Shown here piece by piece: positions 8,470 through 17,233 of a stretch of 33,033 nucleotides of DNA. The notes beneath the pieces were generated by a model, which did not search any database, was not told where the DNA came from, and worked only from the letters and a program-made list of their open reading frames with translations. The stretch is taken from contig CALXAM010000064.1 in NCBI GenBank assembly GCA_944386285.1, positions 1 to 33,033 of the forward strand, in the 5' to 3' direction. Position 1 is the first letter of the stretch. The number at the start of each line of letters is the position of its first letter. The position numbers were made by a program, and so were the translations under genes. This DNA comes from an uncultured Clostridia bacterium (GTDB lineage: Bacteria > Bacillota > Clostridia > Oscillospirales > Ruminococcaceae).

Positions 8470-11400
8470 TTATTTGTTATACAGACGGCGACGAAGAACC
8501 AATGCGCCTCCAGCGATTACTGCAAGTGCAATTGTAATGCCAAACAGCGGGGTGTAATCGCCTGTATCTGGCGAATCAGCATTGCCATCATCTGTGGTCG
8601 AGCCATCTTTGAGAGCCAGACCTTCGATTGCATCAGACAGTTTTGTTTCTGCTGCTTTGACGTCTGATTCAGTTGCTTCGGTATCATTGAAGACAACCAG
8701 TGCTTCTTCCATTGCCGCTTTCAGTACAGCAAAGCTCTCTGCTGTGTATTTGCTCTCATCCATTTCAGATGCTTTGTTGAGCAAATCTTCAAGCAACGAT
8801 TTATCCGGGATCAAACGCAGATCAAAGATTGCTTTCTGCAAACGGTTGTATGCGTCATATACATCTTTATCTGTTGCTTGATCGTCTGCATATACTGCTT
8901 TTGCATTCTCAAGTGCTCCTGCAAAGTCGGTCTTGCTGCTGTCAAGATATTTCGAGAGATCGATTGCCTCTGCACCCTTGATCAGCTCACCGAGTGCATC
9001 TTTGTTCACTTTCAGTGTAAGTCCGTCAACTGCTGCTTTCAGACCGTTGTATGCTTCATCAATGTCTGCCTGCAGCGCATTCTCGTTGTCGAGAACTGCT
9101 TTCGCTGCTTCCAGTGCAGCGCGTACTGGCTCTGCAGTTTTGCTGGTATACAACTCAAGGTCGAGCATCTCTGCAAACTCATACAGATCTTTAAGATTTT
9201 CTTTGTTGCCTTTGTACTCGAGCATCCATGTCTTCTCGAGCAGCTCGTCATATGCTGCCTGTACGTCTGCCTCGCTTGCATCGATATCAGCCATGACTTC
9301 TTCTGCTTTGCTGAGTGCTTCTTCAAAAGCTTTTTTCACAGCCGGCACAACGTACTGATATTCCGGTTTAGCCTGCTCAGCTTTTGCATAAGCAATCAGA
9401 TTCTCAAGATCCAGTTTGTTGCCGCGTTTTACAAGTGCCAAAGCGGTTCTTTCGAGCTCAGCTTCTGCTGCATCAACTTCATCCTGGGTTGCAGCTGCTT
9501 TTGCAAGCACTTCTTCTGCTTTGTCGAGTGCTGCTTTGAACGCCGCCCAAGTTTCAGTGGTGTATTCTTCTTCTACACGGTCTTTATTTGCATCGTATGC
9601 TTCCTGCAGCGCTTCTTTGTTGCTGCGGATAACGATGACTTTTGCGGTGCCACTGCAATCCGGATTTTCAACGGAGGTTGCGGTGACAGTCATTTCGGAT
9701 GCGGTTTCGTCTGTTCCAAGGAACAGCTGGCCGTTTTCGATCAATGTGTTTTCGTCGGTGTTGCCGGAGATGGTCCAAACAACAGTCTGGTCTTCAGCGC
9801 CTTCAACGATTGCGGTAAACTGACCTTTCTGACCCGGGTCAGCGGTGACTTCGAGTGTTTCCGGTGCGACTGTTACGGTGATGTTCGGTGCAACGACCTC
9901 GTCTGTCACAGTAACGGTTGCGGTTGCGGATTTTCCTTCATCCAGTTTCGAAGTTGCGGTTACTGTCAATGTGTCTGCAGTTTCTTCCACAGAGATTTTC
10001 AGTGTGCCGTCTGCTTTGATGGTTGTTTTGTCACTCTGGTTGCCGGAGAGTGTCCAGGTGACTGCCTGTGTCGGATCGCCTTCGCCGGTAACGGTTGCAG
10101 TGAATTTCTGAGTCACACCGCGGTCGAGTGTGATGGTTGCCGGATCAACAGCAACACCTGTTACGGTTGCGCCAGTGTTCTCAACCAGGCCGCGCATTGC
10201 TGCTTCGAGTTTGATGCGTGCCTGCTCTACTTCAAATTCATTCGAATCGTCTGCTTTGATGAGCGCATAGCACTTATCAAGTTCAGCTTTGAAGCGTGCA
10301 TAACTTGTTTCTGTGTATTTGGTTGCCGGATGTGCTTCGTCGAGCTCTGCGGCTACTTCAGCAAGACGCTGTGTATCTGCTTTTTTGCGCAGATTTGCAT
10401 ATGCTTCGCTCAGTTTTGCACGAGCAGCTTCTGCTGTCTGTGTGTCTGCTTCAGAAAGTGCTTTTGCTTCGGAAAGTGCTTCTTCAAATGCAGGCCATGT
10501 AGCCGTTGTGCATTCATCTTCAGTATAGATGCTGCATTTTTCAATCAGTTCATTAAGGCCGCTCAGATCAGCCTGCAGCGCCATTGCGCTTTCATAAGAA
10601 ACGCTGAAACGTTTGGAGTTCGGACGACCGGAAACGAATACTTCGTAGTATACATTGCCTGCGCCTTCTGCTTCAAGCGGAACGCCATCGATTGAAACTT
10701 TGCCGTCTTTTCCTGCCGGATTCGAGAAACGAATCGGGTGATCTGCATCCTCAGATGCATATACAGTGACTTCTGCGCCTTCCGGCAGACCGGACAGATT
10801 CAAAACGCCGTAACGGTCGCGCAGCTGGAAGCCGCGAACAGTACCAAGAAGCTCTGCTTTCGGTTCGGTGATTGCCTCACCGGTTTCCGGTGCATATTCT
10901 ACACTGTAACGTGCACTGTGGAGAATTTCGCCGCCGGATTCATCAAGAATCTCATAGAACAGGCGGCCGCCTTCTGCATTGAGTTCAAGATTTTCAAATT
11001 TTGCAATACCAACGGAACGCTGTTTGTACGATTCATCCGGCTGGGTTGCTTTGACCTGTGCAAACGGTTCTTCAGCGTCCATGCTTTCGTACAGTTTGAC
11101 GACGCCGGTGTTCTCACTGATTGTGCCGCCGCTTGCATAAGTACCGGTGGTGTAGAGCATGCCGACGTTGTCGATCACGACTGTATCGGTTGCGCCTTCG
11201 TTGTTTTTCACTGTCACGTTGCGTGCGAGCGGAGTAGACGGTGCTGCAACAGACAGTACGCCCGGATTGGTGTATACCTGGAATTCGTACACACGGATTG
11301 CATGCCACGGGCTGTTGTCACTCTGTGTGACGTTGAGTTTAATGTAACGTGCTTTGATCGGCTCAGACAGGTTACGGTCGGTAACATTCTGTTTGTTGCC

Positions 11401-13809
11401 GGTTACTCTGTCTGCCTGTGTAAACGACATGCTCTGGACTCTTGCACGGCTTGCACCGTCGTCGCCGGTCAGCAGCGGCTTTCCGTCGTCTTTTGCATAC
11501 GAGAAGTCGAATGCAACGGTGTTCATGTCAACGCCTTCACCGGCGCCGCGTGCGTTTGCGTGGTAAACCACCCATCTCTGGATGTCAACCTCTTTGCCAA
11601 GGTCGATGACTGCATAGCCCGGAACACGTTGGGAGCACCATTTGGAGTTCGGGATAACGCCGTCGTTGATTTTGTCAACCGGGCCGTCTGCGACGCAGGT
11701 AACGCTCGAAACTGCCGGCTGGCCGAGTGCCAGGTTTTCACCCATCGGCGGAACTTCAAAGAAGGAGTTCTCCGGCATGTCTTTCCAGTCGATTGCGAAC
11801 GAAGTGGTCGAACCTTTCACGCCGTTTTCGGTGTACGGAGTGATTTCAAAGGTTGCTGCTGCCTCATTGTCAAGGCGGTCATATTTTCCAAGATAGAATG
11901 CATCGCTCGGGGTAGCGCCTACGAATTCACGGGTGTCGTCCGGCAGAACGCGGTGAATCATGTACATGAATGCGTTGTCTGCTTTTTCCCAGTAGATGCG
12001 TGCTTCCATGGTGGTATCGGTCGGGTAGATGACCTCGTCGAGTGTGATATCGGTAACAGTTGCCGGTGCAGCATCGGTTGTTGTGAATGCCATACGGCCG
12101 ACGTTGATGGAGTAGTCGCTGACACCTTCCGGTGCGTTGAAACGCAGCGAGATTGCAATCGCACGTTTGCCTGCGTCGCCGGACAGATCGAATGTAGCGG
12201 TGTTCCATTCGCCGTTTGCTGTTGTTTCGATCGGATAGAACTTGAAGTTCTCGTCAGCGTAGTCGTTGCCGAAGCACAGACCCAGTTCTACATCCACGCC
12301 GCCTTTCGGTGCTTTGTATGTGATGCTGAACTTCGAATCTTTTGTGATGTCGAGCTGCGAGGAGTACAGTTTTACGTGGTTTGCTTTGTTTGCATCCATG
12401 TTGCCGTAAACTTTCATGGATGTGCCGCCCCACCAAGCATCGTCGAAATCGATTTTTGCGGAGAGTTTTTCACCCTCAGACTCGATAATCCAACGCCATG
12501 TCGGCAGAACGTCTGTCAGAGAACGGTTGTACCAGCCGTCTTTTTTGCCGGTTTCTTTGCCGTTTTCATAGAATTTGTAGCCGTTGCCGGTGGTGAAGTT
12601 TGTGACAAAATCGGTGCCGATGACCGGTGTTTTGTCTGCAACCATGCTTGCAAAGCCACAGAATTCACTTTGCGGACGATAGGTAGAAGACGGATCAAAT
12701 GTCGGGCCAACCCAGAGTTTCTGATCCTGAACGTTCATAAAGTCGTCCGAGTTTTTCGACTGTGTCAGTGTAACGGTCGGTGCAAGAATACCAAGCGAGA
12801 TTTTCAGCATGCCGTTTTTGTCCAAACGGGCATGATAGTCGCCGCCTTTTGTGCCGGACATACCGGACATCGGCCAGTATTCCCAAGTGGAGTGGATGTT
12901 CCACGGATCAACGCCCATCTCCTGTGCAGCAGCGATTGTGCCATCCACGTTTCCGTTGCCGCTCATATCGAGCCACCATTCGTCGGTGATGCGGGTATCG
13001 CCGTCCTGCATCCAGTTCTGGATGCTGCCGGTGGAAAGAGAACCCGAACCATTGTACCAGGAAATGGTGAAGTTGTCCGGTTTATTTTTCTGGATGTATG
13101 CCAAGAAATCTTTGAAGCCGGGAACACCTGTACCGGACTCTGCGTTGAAGATATAGCCGTCAAAGCCGTAGTACTGTGCGATTTCGATCAGTTTATCTGC
13201 TGCCGGATACGTACCGTCAGGTTTCTTTTCAACTAATTCCTGCACGAAGCGGTTACCATATGTATAGTCGCCCCACGGAATAAAGATGGTACCAGTTGCC
13301 GGAACACCGTTTCTGTGTGCGGCGTCGATGTGCTCAGGTGAAGGAATTGCAATCGGGCCTTCACCGGAAGAACCGCCCCAGAAGTTATAGGTGTCAACAT
13401 ACTGGAAGTTGTTGAATGCATAAACAAAGTCACCGTCGCCGCCCTGGGAAGCTGCCTCACTTGCACGTGCGTTTGACATTGCAAGCGGCATGACTTTTGC
13501 ATCGCGGGATGCCAGCGGGTTTACGGACGGGCCCATCCAGCGATCACGCAGCGGGATGGAACCGCGGTTGTAACGGGCATCCGGGTCGTTGTCCGGGCTC
13601 CAGTTTTTTAATTCATCAATCTGGAAGCAGGAGCCATACGGCTGCAGGCTTTCATTTTGATAGTACCACTGGTTGCCCATCGGCAGCGGCTCCGGCCAGT
13701 ATCCGAGTCCTGCTGCAGACACGCTGCTGGGCGCAAGCACTGCCAGCGAAGACACAGATACCAATCCAGCCAAAAGACCGGAAAGAATCCGCTTTTTCAT
13801 GTGCTTCAT
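8470..13809 (-). CDS. secreted, wall-anchored GH85 endo-beta-N-acetylglucosaminidase with FIVAR and Big_2 repeats
   Basis: This protein of about 1779 residues would cleave the chitobiose core of N-glycans at the cell surface. A signal peptide (1-32, cut near VSAAG) leads into a GH85 barrel (about 35-430); FDGYIFNAESG carries the Asn/Glu pair (about N222, E224) that defines GH85 catalysis. Next come a jelly-roll-like module (about 440-580), an Fn3-like stretch, a discoidin/F5-8C carbohydrate-binding domain (about 690-850), two further beta domains, two FIVAR repeats (1080-1212), two Big_2 Ig-like domains (1215-1395) and five more FIVAR repeats (1397-1735). The tail has SPDTG (about 1746), a membrane segment and RRR, a sortase signal of the SPxTG type. 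The ATG at 13809 is chosen because AAAGGA lies nine bases before it; it starts five bases after the stop of the short ORF upstream. The gene is more GC-rich than its flanks. Confidence 0.9.
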   Translation of the reverse strand: MKHMKKRILSGLLAGLVSVSSLAVLAPSSVSAAGLGYWPEPLPMGNQWYYQNESLQPYGSCFQIDELKNWSPDNDPDARYNRGSIPLRDRWMGPSVNPLASRDAKVMPLAMSNARASEAASQGGDGDFVYAFNNFQYVDTYNFWGGSSGEGPIAIPSPEHIDAAHRNGVPATGTIFIPWGDYTYGNRFVQELVEKKPDGTYPAADKLIEIAQYYGFDGYIFNAESGTGVPGFKDFLAYIQKNKPDNFTISWYNGSGSLSTGSIQNWMQDGDTRITDEWWLDMSGNGNVDGTIAAAQEMGVDPWNIHSTWEYWPMSGMSGTKGGDYHARLDKNGMLKISLGILAPTVTLTQSKNSDDFMNVQDQKLWVGPTFDPSSTYRPQSEFCGFASMVADKTPVIGTDFVTNFTTGNGYKFYENGKETGKKDGWYNRSLTDVLPTWRWIIESEGEKLSAKIDFDDAWWGGTSMKVYGNMDANKANHVKLYSSQLDITKDSKFSITYKAPKGGVDVELGLCFGNDYADENFKFYPIETTANGEWNTATFDLSGDAGKRAIAISLRFNAPEGVSDYSINVGRMAFTTTDAAPATVTDITLDEVIYPTDTTMEARIYWEKADNAFMYMIHRVLPDDTREFVGATPSDAFYLGKYDRLDNEAAATFEITPYTENGVKGSTTSFAIDWKDMPENSFFEVPPMGENLALGQPAVSSVTCVADGPVDKINDGVIPNSKWCSQRVPGYAVIDLGKEVDIQRWVVYHANARGAGEGVDMNTVAFDFSYAKDDGKPLLTGDDGASRARVQSMSFTQADRVTGNKQNVTDRNLSEPIKARYIKLNVTQSDNSPWHAIRVYEFQVYTNPGVLSVAAPSTPLARNVTVKNNEGATDTVVIDNVGMLYTTGTYASGGTISENTGVVKLYESMDAEEPFAQVKATQPDESYKQRSVGIAKFENLELNAEGGRLFYEILDESGGEILHSARYSVEYAPETGEAITEPKAELLGTVRGFQLRDRYGVLNLSGLPEGAEVTVYASEDADHPIRFSNPAGKDGKVSIDGVPLEAEGAGNVYYEVFVSGRPNSKRFSVSYESAMALQADLSGLNELIEKCSIYTEDECTTATWPAFEEALSEAKALSEADTQTAEAARAKLSEAYANLRKKADTQRLAEVAAELDEAHPATKYTETSYARFKAELDKCYALIKADDSNEFEVEQARIKLEAAMRGLVENTGATVTGVAVDPATITLDRGVTQKFTATVTGEGDPTQAVTWTLSGNQSDKTTIKADGTLKISVEETADTLTVTATSKLDEGKSATATVTVTDEVVAPNITVTVAPETLEVTADPGQKGQFTAIVEGAEDQTVVWTISGNTDENTLIENGQLFLGTDETASEMTVTATSVENPDCSGTAKVIVIRSNKEALQEAYDANKDRVEEEYTTETWAAFKAALDKAEEVLAKAAATQDEVDAAEAELERTALALVKRGNKLDLENLIAYAKAEQAKPEYQYVVPAVKKAFEEALSKAEEVMADIDASEADVQAAYDELLEKTWMLEYKGNKENLKDLYEFAEMLDLELYTSKTAEPVRAALEAAKAVLDNENALQADIDEAYNGLKAAVDGLTLKVNKDALGELIKGAEAIDLSKYLDSSKTDFAGALENAKAVYADDQATDKDVYDAYNRLQKAIFDLRLIPDKSLLEDLLNKASEMDESKYTAESFAVLKAAMEEALVVFNDTEATESDVKAAETKLSDAIEGLALKDGSTTDDGNADSPDTGDYTPLFGITIALAVIAGGALVLRRRLYNK

Positions 13810-13814
13810 GATGT

Positions 13815-13964
13815 TCATTCCTTTCTCACGTTCGGAATCCATATCGGATTCCACACTTCAAATTCGATTTGGTTTAGAAAACAGCCGAGCGAAGTGCTTT
13901 CTCGACATGGGTTCTGTTGACGATAATATTCGTCGTTTTGTCTGCCTGGGGGACAGCTGCCCAT
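13815..13964 (-). CDS. 49-codon upstream ORF coupled to GH85
   Basis: This short ORF is preceded by an excellent ribosome binding site (AAAAAGGAGG, then GATAT, then ATG), stronger than that of the large gene after it. It starts MGSCPPGRQNDEYY, contains three cysteines (4, 20, 28), and ends IWIPNVRKE. Its stop codon overlaps the GH85 ribosome binding site and lies five bases before that start, so translation of the two should be coupled. It has no signal peptide, membrane segment or family I recognise. The start of its message (GGGCAGCTGTCCC) and an inner repeat (GACGA...TCGTC) could fold, so it may be a regulatory leader ORF instead of a functional peptide. A longer frame from 14009 lacks a good ribosome binding site. 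Confidence 0.5.
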   Translation of the reverse strand: MGSCPPGRQNDEYYRQQNPCRESTSLGCFLNQIEFEVWNPIWIPNVRKE

Positions 13965-14009
13965 ATATCCCTCCTTTTTGATATGAAAGATTTTTGATCT
14001 TATCAACAC

Positions 14010-14079
14010 GTTAAAGATCGCTCTTTCTTCTTTAATTAAAACATACTTTGGATTTATTTACTATCAAAACTCTACTCTA
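14010..14079 (-). promoter_or_regulatory. possible promoter and leader of the short ORF/GH85 unit
   Basis: On the minus strand, TTGATA (14062-14067) and TATGTT (14040-14045) are spaced by 16 bases. Between this and the short ORF, GATCTT and AAGATC can form a small hairpin. The match is modest. Confidence 0.3.
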
Positions 14080-14115
14080 CAAACTATAGTTCATAGTCAA
14101 AAAACTATAGGTTTG
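14080..14115. promoter_or_regulatory. inverted repeat upstream of the GH85 unit, candidate operator
   Basis: CAAACTATAG (14080-14089) and CTATAGGTTTG (14105-14115) form an almost perfect inverted repeat around a 15-base spacer. It sits just upstream of the possible -35 box, a position suiting an activator. The regulator is unknown. The rest of the gene-free stretch up to 14215 is AT-rich and shows nothing else. Confidence 0.4.
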
Positions 14116-14215
14116 CACATTTTATCGACTATTTTTTACATTTGAAAGAAAATACTTTCAAAAAAACAGAAGTAAAAATTTGTTTTACACCCATTAAAAA
14201 GAAAAATATAAAACA

Positions 14216-14255
14216 GCAAAATAAAACAGGAAAATTCTAAAAAGAATTCTCCTGT
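14216..14255 (-). terminator. terminator of the TetR-MATE operon
   Basis: Read on the minus strand, ACAGGAGAATTC and GAATTTTCCTGT form a stem with one mismatch, followed by TTTTATTTT. It lies about 90 bases after the MATE stop. Confidence 0.75.
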
Positions 14256-14342
14256 CTGATAATTTCGCATGATTATAAATGCAGTTTTGCGTGATCCTTA
14301 TCAATTCAAAATATTTTCTCTTAAAAAGTTTAACCTAAATGA

Positions 14343-15704
14343 TCAATTCGTTTGTTTGTCATTTGGTAATTTTTTAAAATACCAAAGTAAGAGTGGAACA
14401 CAGAGGAAGAAAGAGAGAACATCTGCTACAGCCTGTGTTAACTGAATACCGAGGGTTCCGTATAATGCAGGCAGGATAAGAATCAACGGAATGAAAAACG
14501 TTCCGTTTCTTAAGGAAGACAGCAAAGAGGCGAGGCCGCTTTTTCCGATACTCTGAAACAGCATATTTGTACATACAACAAAAGGCTGGAAAAAGCATGC
14601 GATACATTGAAACCAAAGTGCTGGTACACCGAAAGCAACAACTTCCGGATCATTGCGGAACAGTTCAATCAGCGGATCTGCAAAAATGAAACACACAATA
14701 GCAGCCGTGCCGAGCAGAACTTCTCCAGCAACTGCTGTAAACCAAAAACCTTTTCGAACGCGTGAATATTTCCCGGCACCGTAGTTGAATGCAGCAACTG
14801 GCTGAAGCCCTTGGCCGATTCCTAATCCAACAGAAAAAATCAACATGCTGATGCGGTTTACAATGCTCATTGCGGCAACAGCAGCGTCACCATATACGGC
14901 AGCCTGTCCATTTAAAAGCATTGTTGAAATACTTCCGAGTCCCTGCCGAATCAAACTTGGGAATCCAGTTGCAATAATATTTCCGATATCTGCAATGTTT
15001 TTTGTGAAAAAACGAATGGATAATCGGCTTTGTGTGCGGTGCAGTAAAAACATTAAAAGGAGAAGAAAGAAACTTACACATTGAGAGAGCGCCGTTGCGG
15101 CACCTGCGCCAGCGGTGCCCATGTGGAATACAAAAATGAACAAGGGGTCAAGCGCAATGTTTAATAGTCCGCCCGAAATCAAACCGATCATTGCAAAAGC
15201 AGCTCTGCCTTCATAGCGTAAAATATTGTTAAGCACGCAGCTTCCGGTCATAAATGGGGCAGCAAGCAAAATGTAAGTTGCGTATTGCGATGCATAGGGA
15301 AGAATGGTTTCGGTACTTCCAAGAAGATACATGAGCGGTGTGATGAACAACAGGCCGAGTACGCCGATCAACACGCCAAACAAAAGCGAGAGAAAAAAGC
15401 CTGTGGAAGCAAACCGGCTTGCCGATTCTGTATCTTTTTGCCCAAGTTTTCTGGAAAGAATACTGCCAGATCCATGTCCAAACATGAATCCAAATGCCTG
15501 CAAAATTGCCATTAGTCCAAAAACAATACCGATTGCACCGCTGGCGCTTGTACCAAGCTGACCAACAAAATAAGTATCCGCCATATTATAAATATTCGTA
15601 ATCAGCATACTGAGAATTGTCGGAATTCCGAGTTTGGTAATCAAGAGCGGAATCGGCGTCTGTGTCATCTTTTGATATTGTAAGGCTTGTTGTTCGTCAT
15701 TCAA
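14343..15704 (-). CDS. MATE-family multidrug/Na+ antiporter
   Basis: This 453-residue integral membrane protein has about 12 hydrophobic segments in two similar halves. The N-terminal signature LLITKLGIPTILSMLITNIYNMADTYFVGQLG and the second-half counterpart GFPSLIRQGLGSISTMLLN belong to the MATE exporter family (DinF/NorM superfamily, MepA-like branch). It would export cationic drugs, dyes or metabolites using an ion gradient. The likely start is a TTG at 15704, ten bases after AAAGGAG and overlapping the end of the regulator gene; the first in-frame ATG (codon 13) has no ribosome binding site. Cotranscription with the TetR gene suggests inducible efflux. The substrate is not predictable. 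Confidence 0.88.
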   Translation of the reverse strand: MNDEQQALQYQKMTQTPIPLLITKLGIPTILSMLITNIYNMADTYFVGQLGTSASGAIGIVFGLMAILQAFGFMFGHGSGSILSRKLGQKDTESASRFASTGFFLSLLFGVLIGVLGLLFITPLMYLLGSTETILPYASQYATYILLAAPFMTGSCVLNNILRYEGRAAFAMIGLISGGLLNIALDPLFIFVFHMGTAGAGAATALSQCVSFFLLLLMFLLHRTQSRLSIRFFTKNIADIGNIIATGFPSLIRQGLGSISTMLLNGQAAVYGDAAVAAMSIVNRISMLIFSVGLGIGQGLQPVAAFNYGAGKYSRVRKGFWFTAVAGEVLLGTAAIVCFIFADPLIELFRNDPEVVAFGVPALWFQCIACFFQPFVVCTNMLFQSIGKSGLASLLSSLRNGTFFIPLILILPALYGTLGIQLTQAVADVLSFFLCVPLLLWYFKKLPNDKQTN

Positions 15705-16281
15705 TGGGGGAGAGCTCCTTTCGATTTTGAATAATGGAGGAAAATGCTTCTAAAAAGAACGTAAAGCTTTCTTCTGCACAGATTTGTCCATGAGATAGAA
15801 AGCCGCTGTGGGAAAGTGTTAAATAACCATGCAGTAAGCAGCGCAGCATACGATGCAAATGCGTAACAGTTTCGTCCGGAAGATGACTTTGTGAAATCAC
15901 TTCAATAAAGGGCGTAATAATTCGAGGCAATTCTGCGCGCAGCTGTTCGCTTCCGTCCATTTTTAATGCAATCAATGTTTGATACAATCCGGGATTTTCT
16001 TGCGCAAAGATGCAATAGGCCCGTGACATATCGGCGATTGCTCTGTTCATTGGTTTATCAGCCGCAGCTGCACGCAGCATCGCCTCAAGTCGTTTGATCG
16101 CTTCCATGCCAACTTCGATACGAATTTCCTCAATTCCAGAAACATGATTATATAAGGAAGAGGGCTGAACATGCAGCACATTTGCTAATTCACGCAAAGA
16201 ATAACTTTCGTATCCGGATTGTTCTGTTAAAGTAATTGCTGCTTGTATGATTCCTGCGCGGGACAAGCATCGTTTTGTCAT
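15697..16281 (-). CDS. TetR-family regulator of the MATE transporter
   Basis: This 194-residue regulator has a TetR helix-turn-helix (YSLRELANVLHVQPSSLYNHVSGIEEIRIE, about 26-55). Its C-terminal half (about 85-185, with the stretch IALKMDGSEQL and later LLHGYLTLSHSGF) resembles the WHG/TetR_C_33-type domain. The ATG at 16281 follows a weak GGGGGA site. Its stop overlaps the MATE start, so one message makes both proteins. A strong promoter with a palindrome inside the spacer lies 35 bases upstream, consistent with autorepression and induction by an exported compound. Confidence 0.88.
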   Translation of the reverse strand: MTKRCLSRAGIIQAAITLTEQSGYESYSLRELANVLHVQPSSLYNHVSGIEEIRIEVGMEAIKRLEAMLRAAAADKPMNRAIADMSRAYCIFAQENPGLYQTLIALKMDGSEQLRAELPRIITPFIEVISQSHLPDETVTHLHRMLRCLLHGYLTLSHSGFLSHGQICAEESFTFFLEAFSSIIQNRKELSPIE

Positions 16282-16315
16282 GATAAATCCCCCACTATGC
16301 GTTCAATTTTTCTTT

Positions 16316-16345
16316 ATTATATACGAACACTGTTCATTTTGTCAA
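16316..16345 (-). promoter_or_regulatory. promoter with embedded operator for TetR-MATE
   Basis: On the minus strand, TTGACA (16340-16345) and TATAAT (16316-16321) are separated by 18 bases; both boxes are perfect. Within the spacer, GAACA-C-TGTTC (16325-16335) is a perfect inverted repeat with a one-base centre, a natural TetR binding site that would block polymerase. Confidence 0.8.
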
Positions 16346-16383
16346 TAAAAGAGAGGAAAATAGGAATTGTGTGTCAGAAGGGG

Positions 16384-16412
16384 TAGGCATATGTCGAATC
16401 TTATGGTAAAAT
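16384..16412 (+). promoter_or_regulatory. possible promoter of xpt
   Basis: TAGGCA (16384-16389) and TAAAAT (16407-16412) are 17 bases apart. The leader is only about 30 nt, too short for the purine riboswitch often found before xpt, and none of its conserved loops are visible. Confidence 0.35.
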
Positions 16413-16451
16413 AAAAATATCACATCAATGCAAAAATAAGGAGTCAATGCT

Positions 16452-17045
16452 ATGGAGCTATTAAAACAGCGGATTTTGAAAGATGGACGCGTAAAAGAAG
16501 GAAACATACTAAAGGTTGAATCCTTTTTAAATCATCAAATGGATATTGCATTGCTTGATGAAATCGGTGCAGAATTTGCTCGGCGCTTTGCAGATAAAAC
16601 CATTACAAAAATTTTGACAATTGAAGCGTCTGGAATTGGTATTGCAGCGATTGCATCACGTTATTTCGGATCTGTTCCTGTGATCTTTGCCAAGAAGACA
16701 AAATCAAAGAACTTAGACGGTGAACTGCTTGTTACGAAAGTACACTCGTTTACGAAAGGTGTTACATACGATGTACAGATTTCTAAACACTTACTTACAA
16801 AAGAAGATACCGTACTGATTATCGATGACTTTTTAGCAAAAGGACAGGCGCTTTTAGGGTTAATTGATTTGGTAGAACAGTCAGGCGCATCGCTTGCCGG
16901 TTGTGGAATTGTGATTGAGAAGGCCTTTCAAGAAGGCGGCGGCTTGATTCGAAATAAGGGGGTTCGTGTCGAGTCACTTGCAATGATTTCTTCCATTGAG
17001 AACGGAGAAGTTCACTTTCAGGACGAGCCAGAACAAAGCGTGTGA
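16452..17045 (+). CDS. xpt: xanthine phosphoribosyltransferase
   Basis: This 197-residue cytoplasmic enzyme would convert xanthine and PRPP into XMP for purine salvage. The PRPP-binding loop is [13 protein letters not shown] at 121-133. The N-terminus ([31 protein letters not shown]), IEASGIG near 57-63 and VIFAKKTK near 77-84 match the Bacillus/Streptococcus Xpt family, whose length is about 190-197. AAGGAG precedes the ATG. In many Firmicutes xpt is followed by pbuX, a xanthine permease, but here it stands alone before lipoprotein genes. Confidence 0.93.
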   Translation: MELLKQRILKDGRVKEGNILKVESFLNHQMDIALLDEIGAEFARRFADKTITKILTIEASGIGIAAIASRYFGSVPVIFAKKTKSKNLDGELLVTKVHSFTKGVTYDVQISKHLLTKEDTVLIIDDFLAKGQALLGLIDLVEQSGASLAGCGIVIEKAFQEGGGLIRNKGVRVESLAMISSIENGEVHFQDEPEQSV

Positions 17046-17233
17046 AATAGTCGAATTTTTATATTTCATCACAATTTTCAATAGATATATATTTTTTCAT
17101 TTTTGAATTTTAAGTTTGTGATAGAAAAATGGAATTCGGTTTATTTTAGAAAAAACTTTTTGCATCAAAACCTTTGTGAAATGGGAAATTGCATTTTTAG
17201 CAAAGATGCAGATAATATGAGGAGTGAGAGGAA

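Noticed and set aside
8878..13236. Very long open frames on the plus strand (about 605 and 832 codons) opposite the GH85 gene
   Set aside because: They are cysteine- and phenylalanine-rich with no domain pattern, and they mirror the biased codon use of the true gene on the minus strand, which has clear GH85, F5/8C, Big_2 and FIVAR domains.
16346..16451. Purine riboswitch before xpt
   Set aside because: The leader is too short and none of the conserved purine aptamer loops or junction bases are visible.
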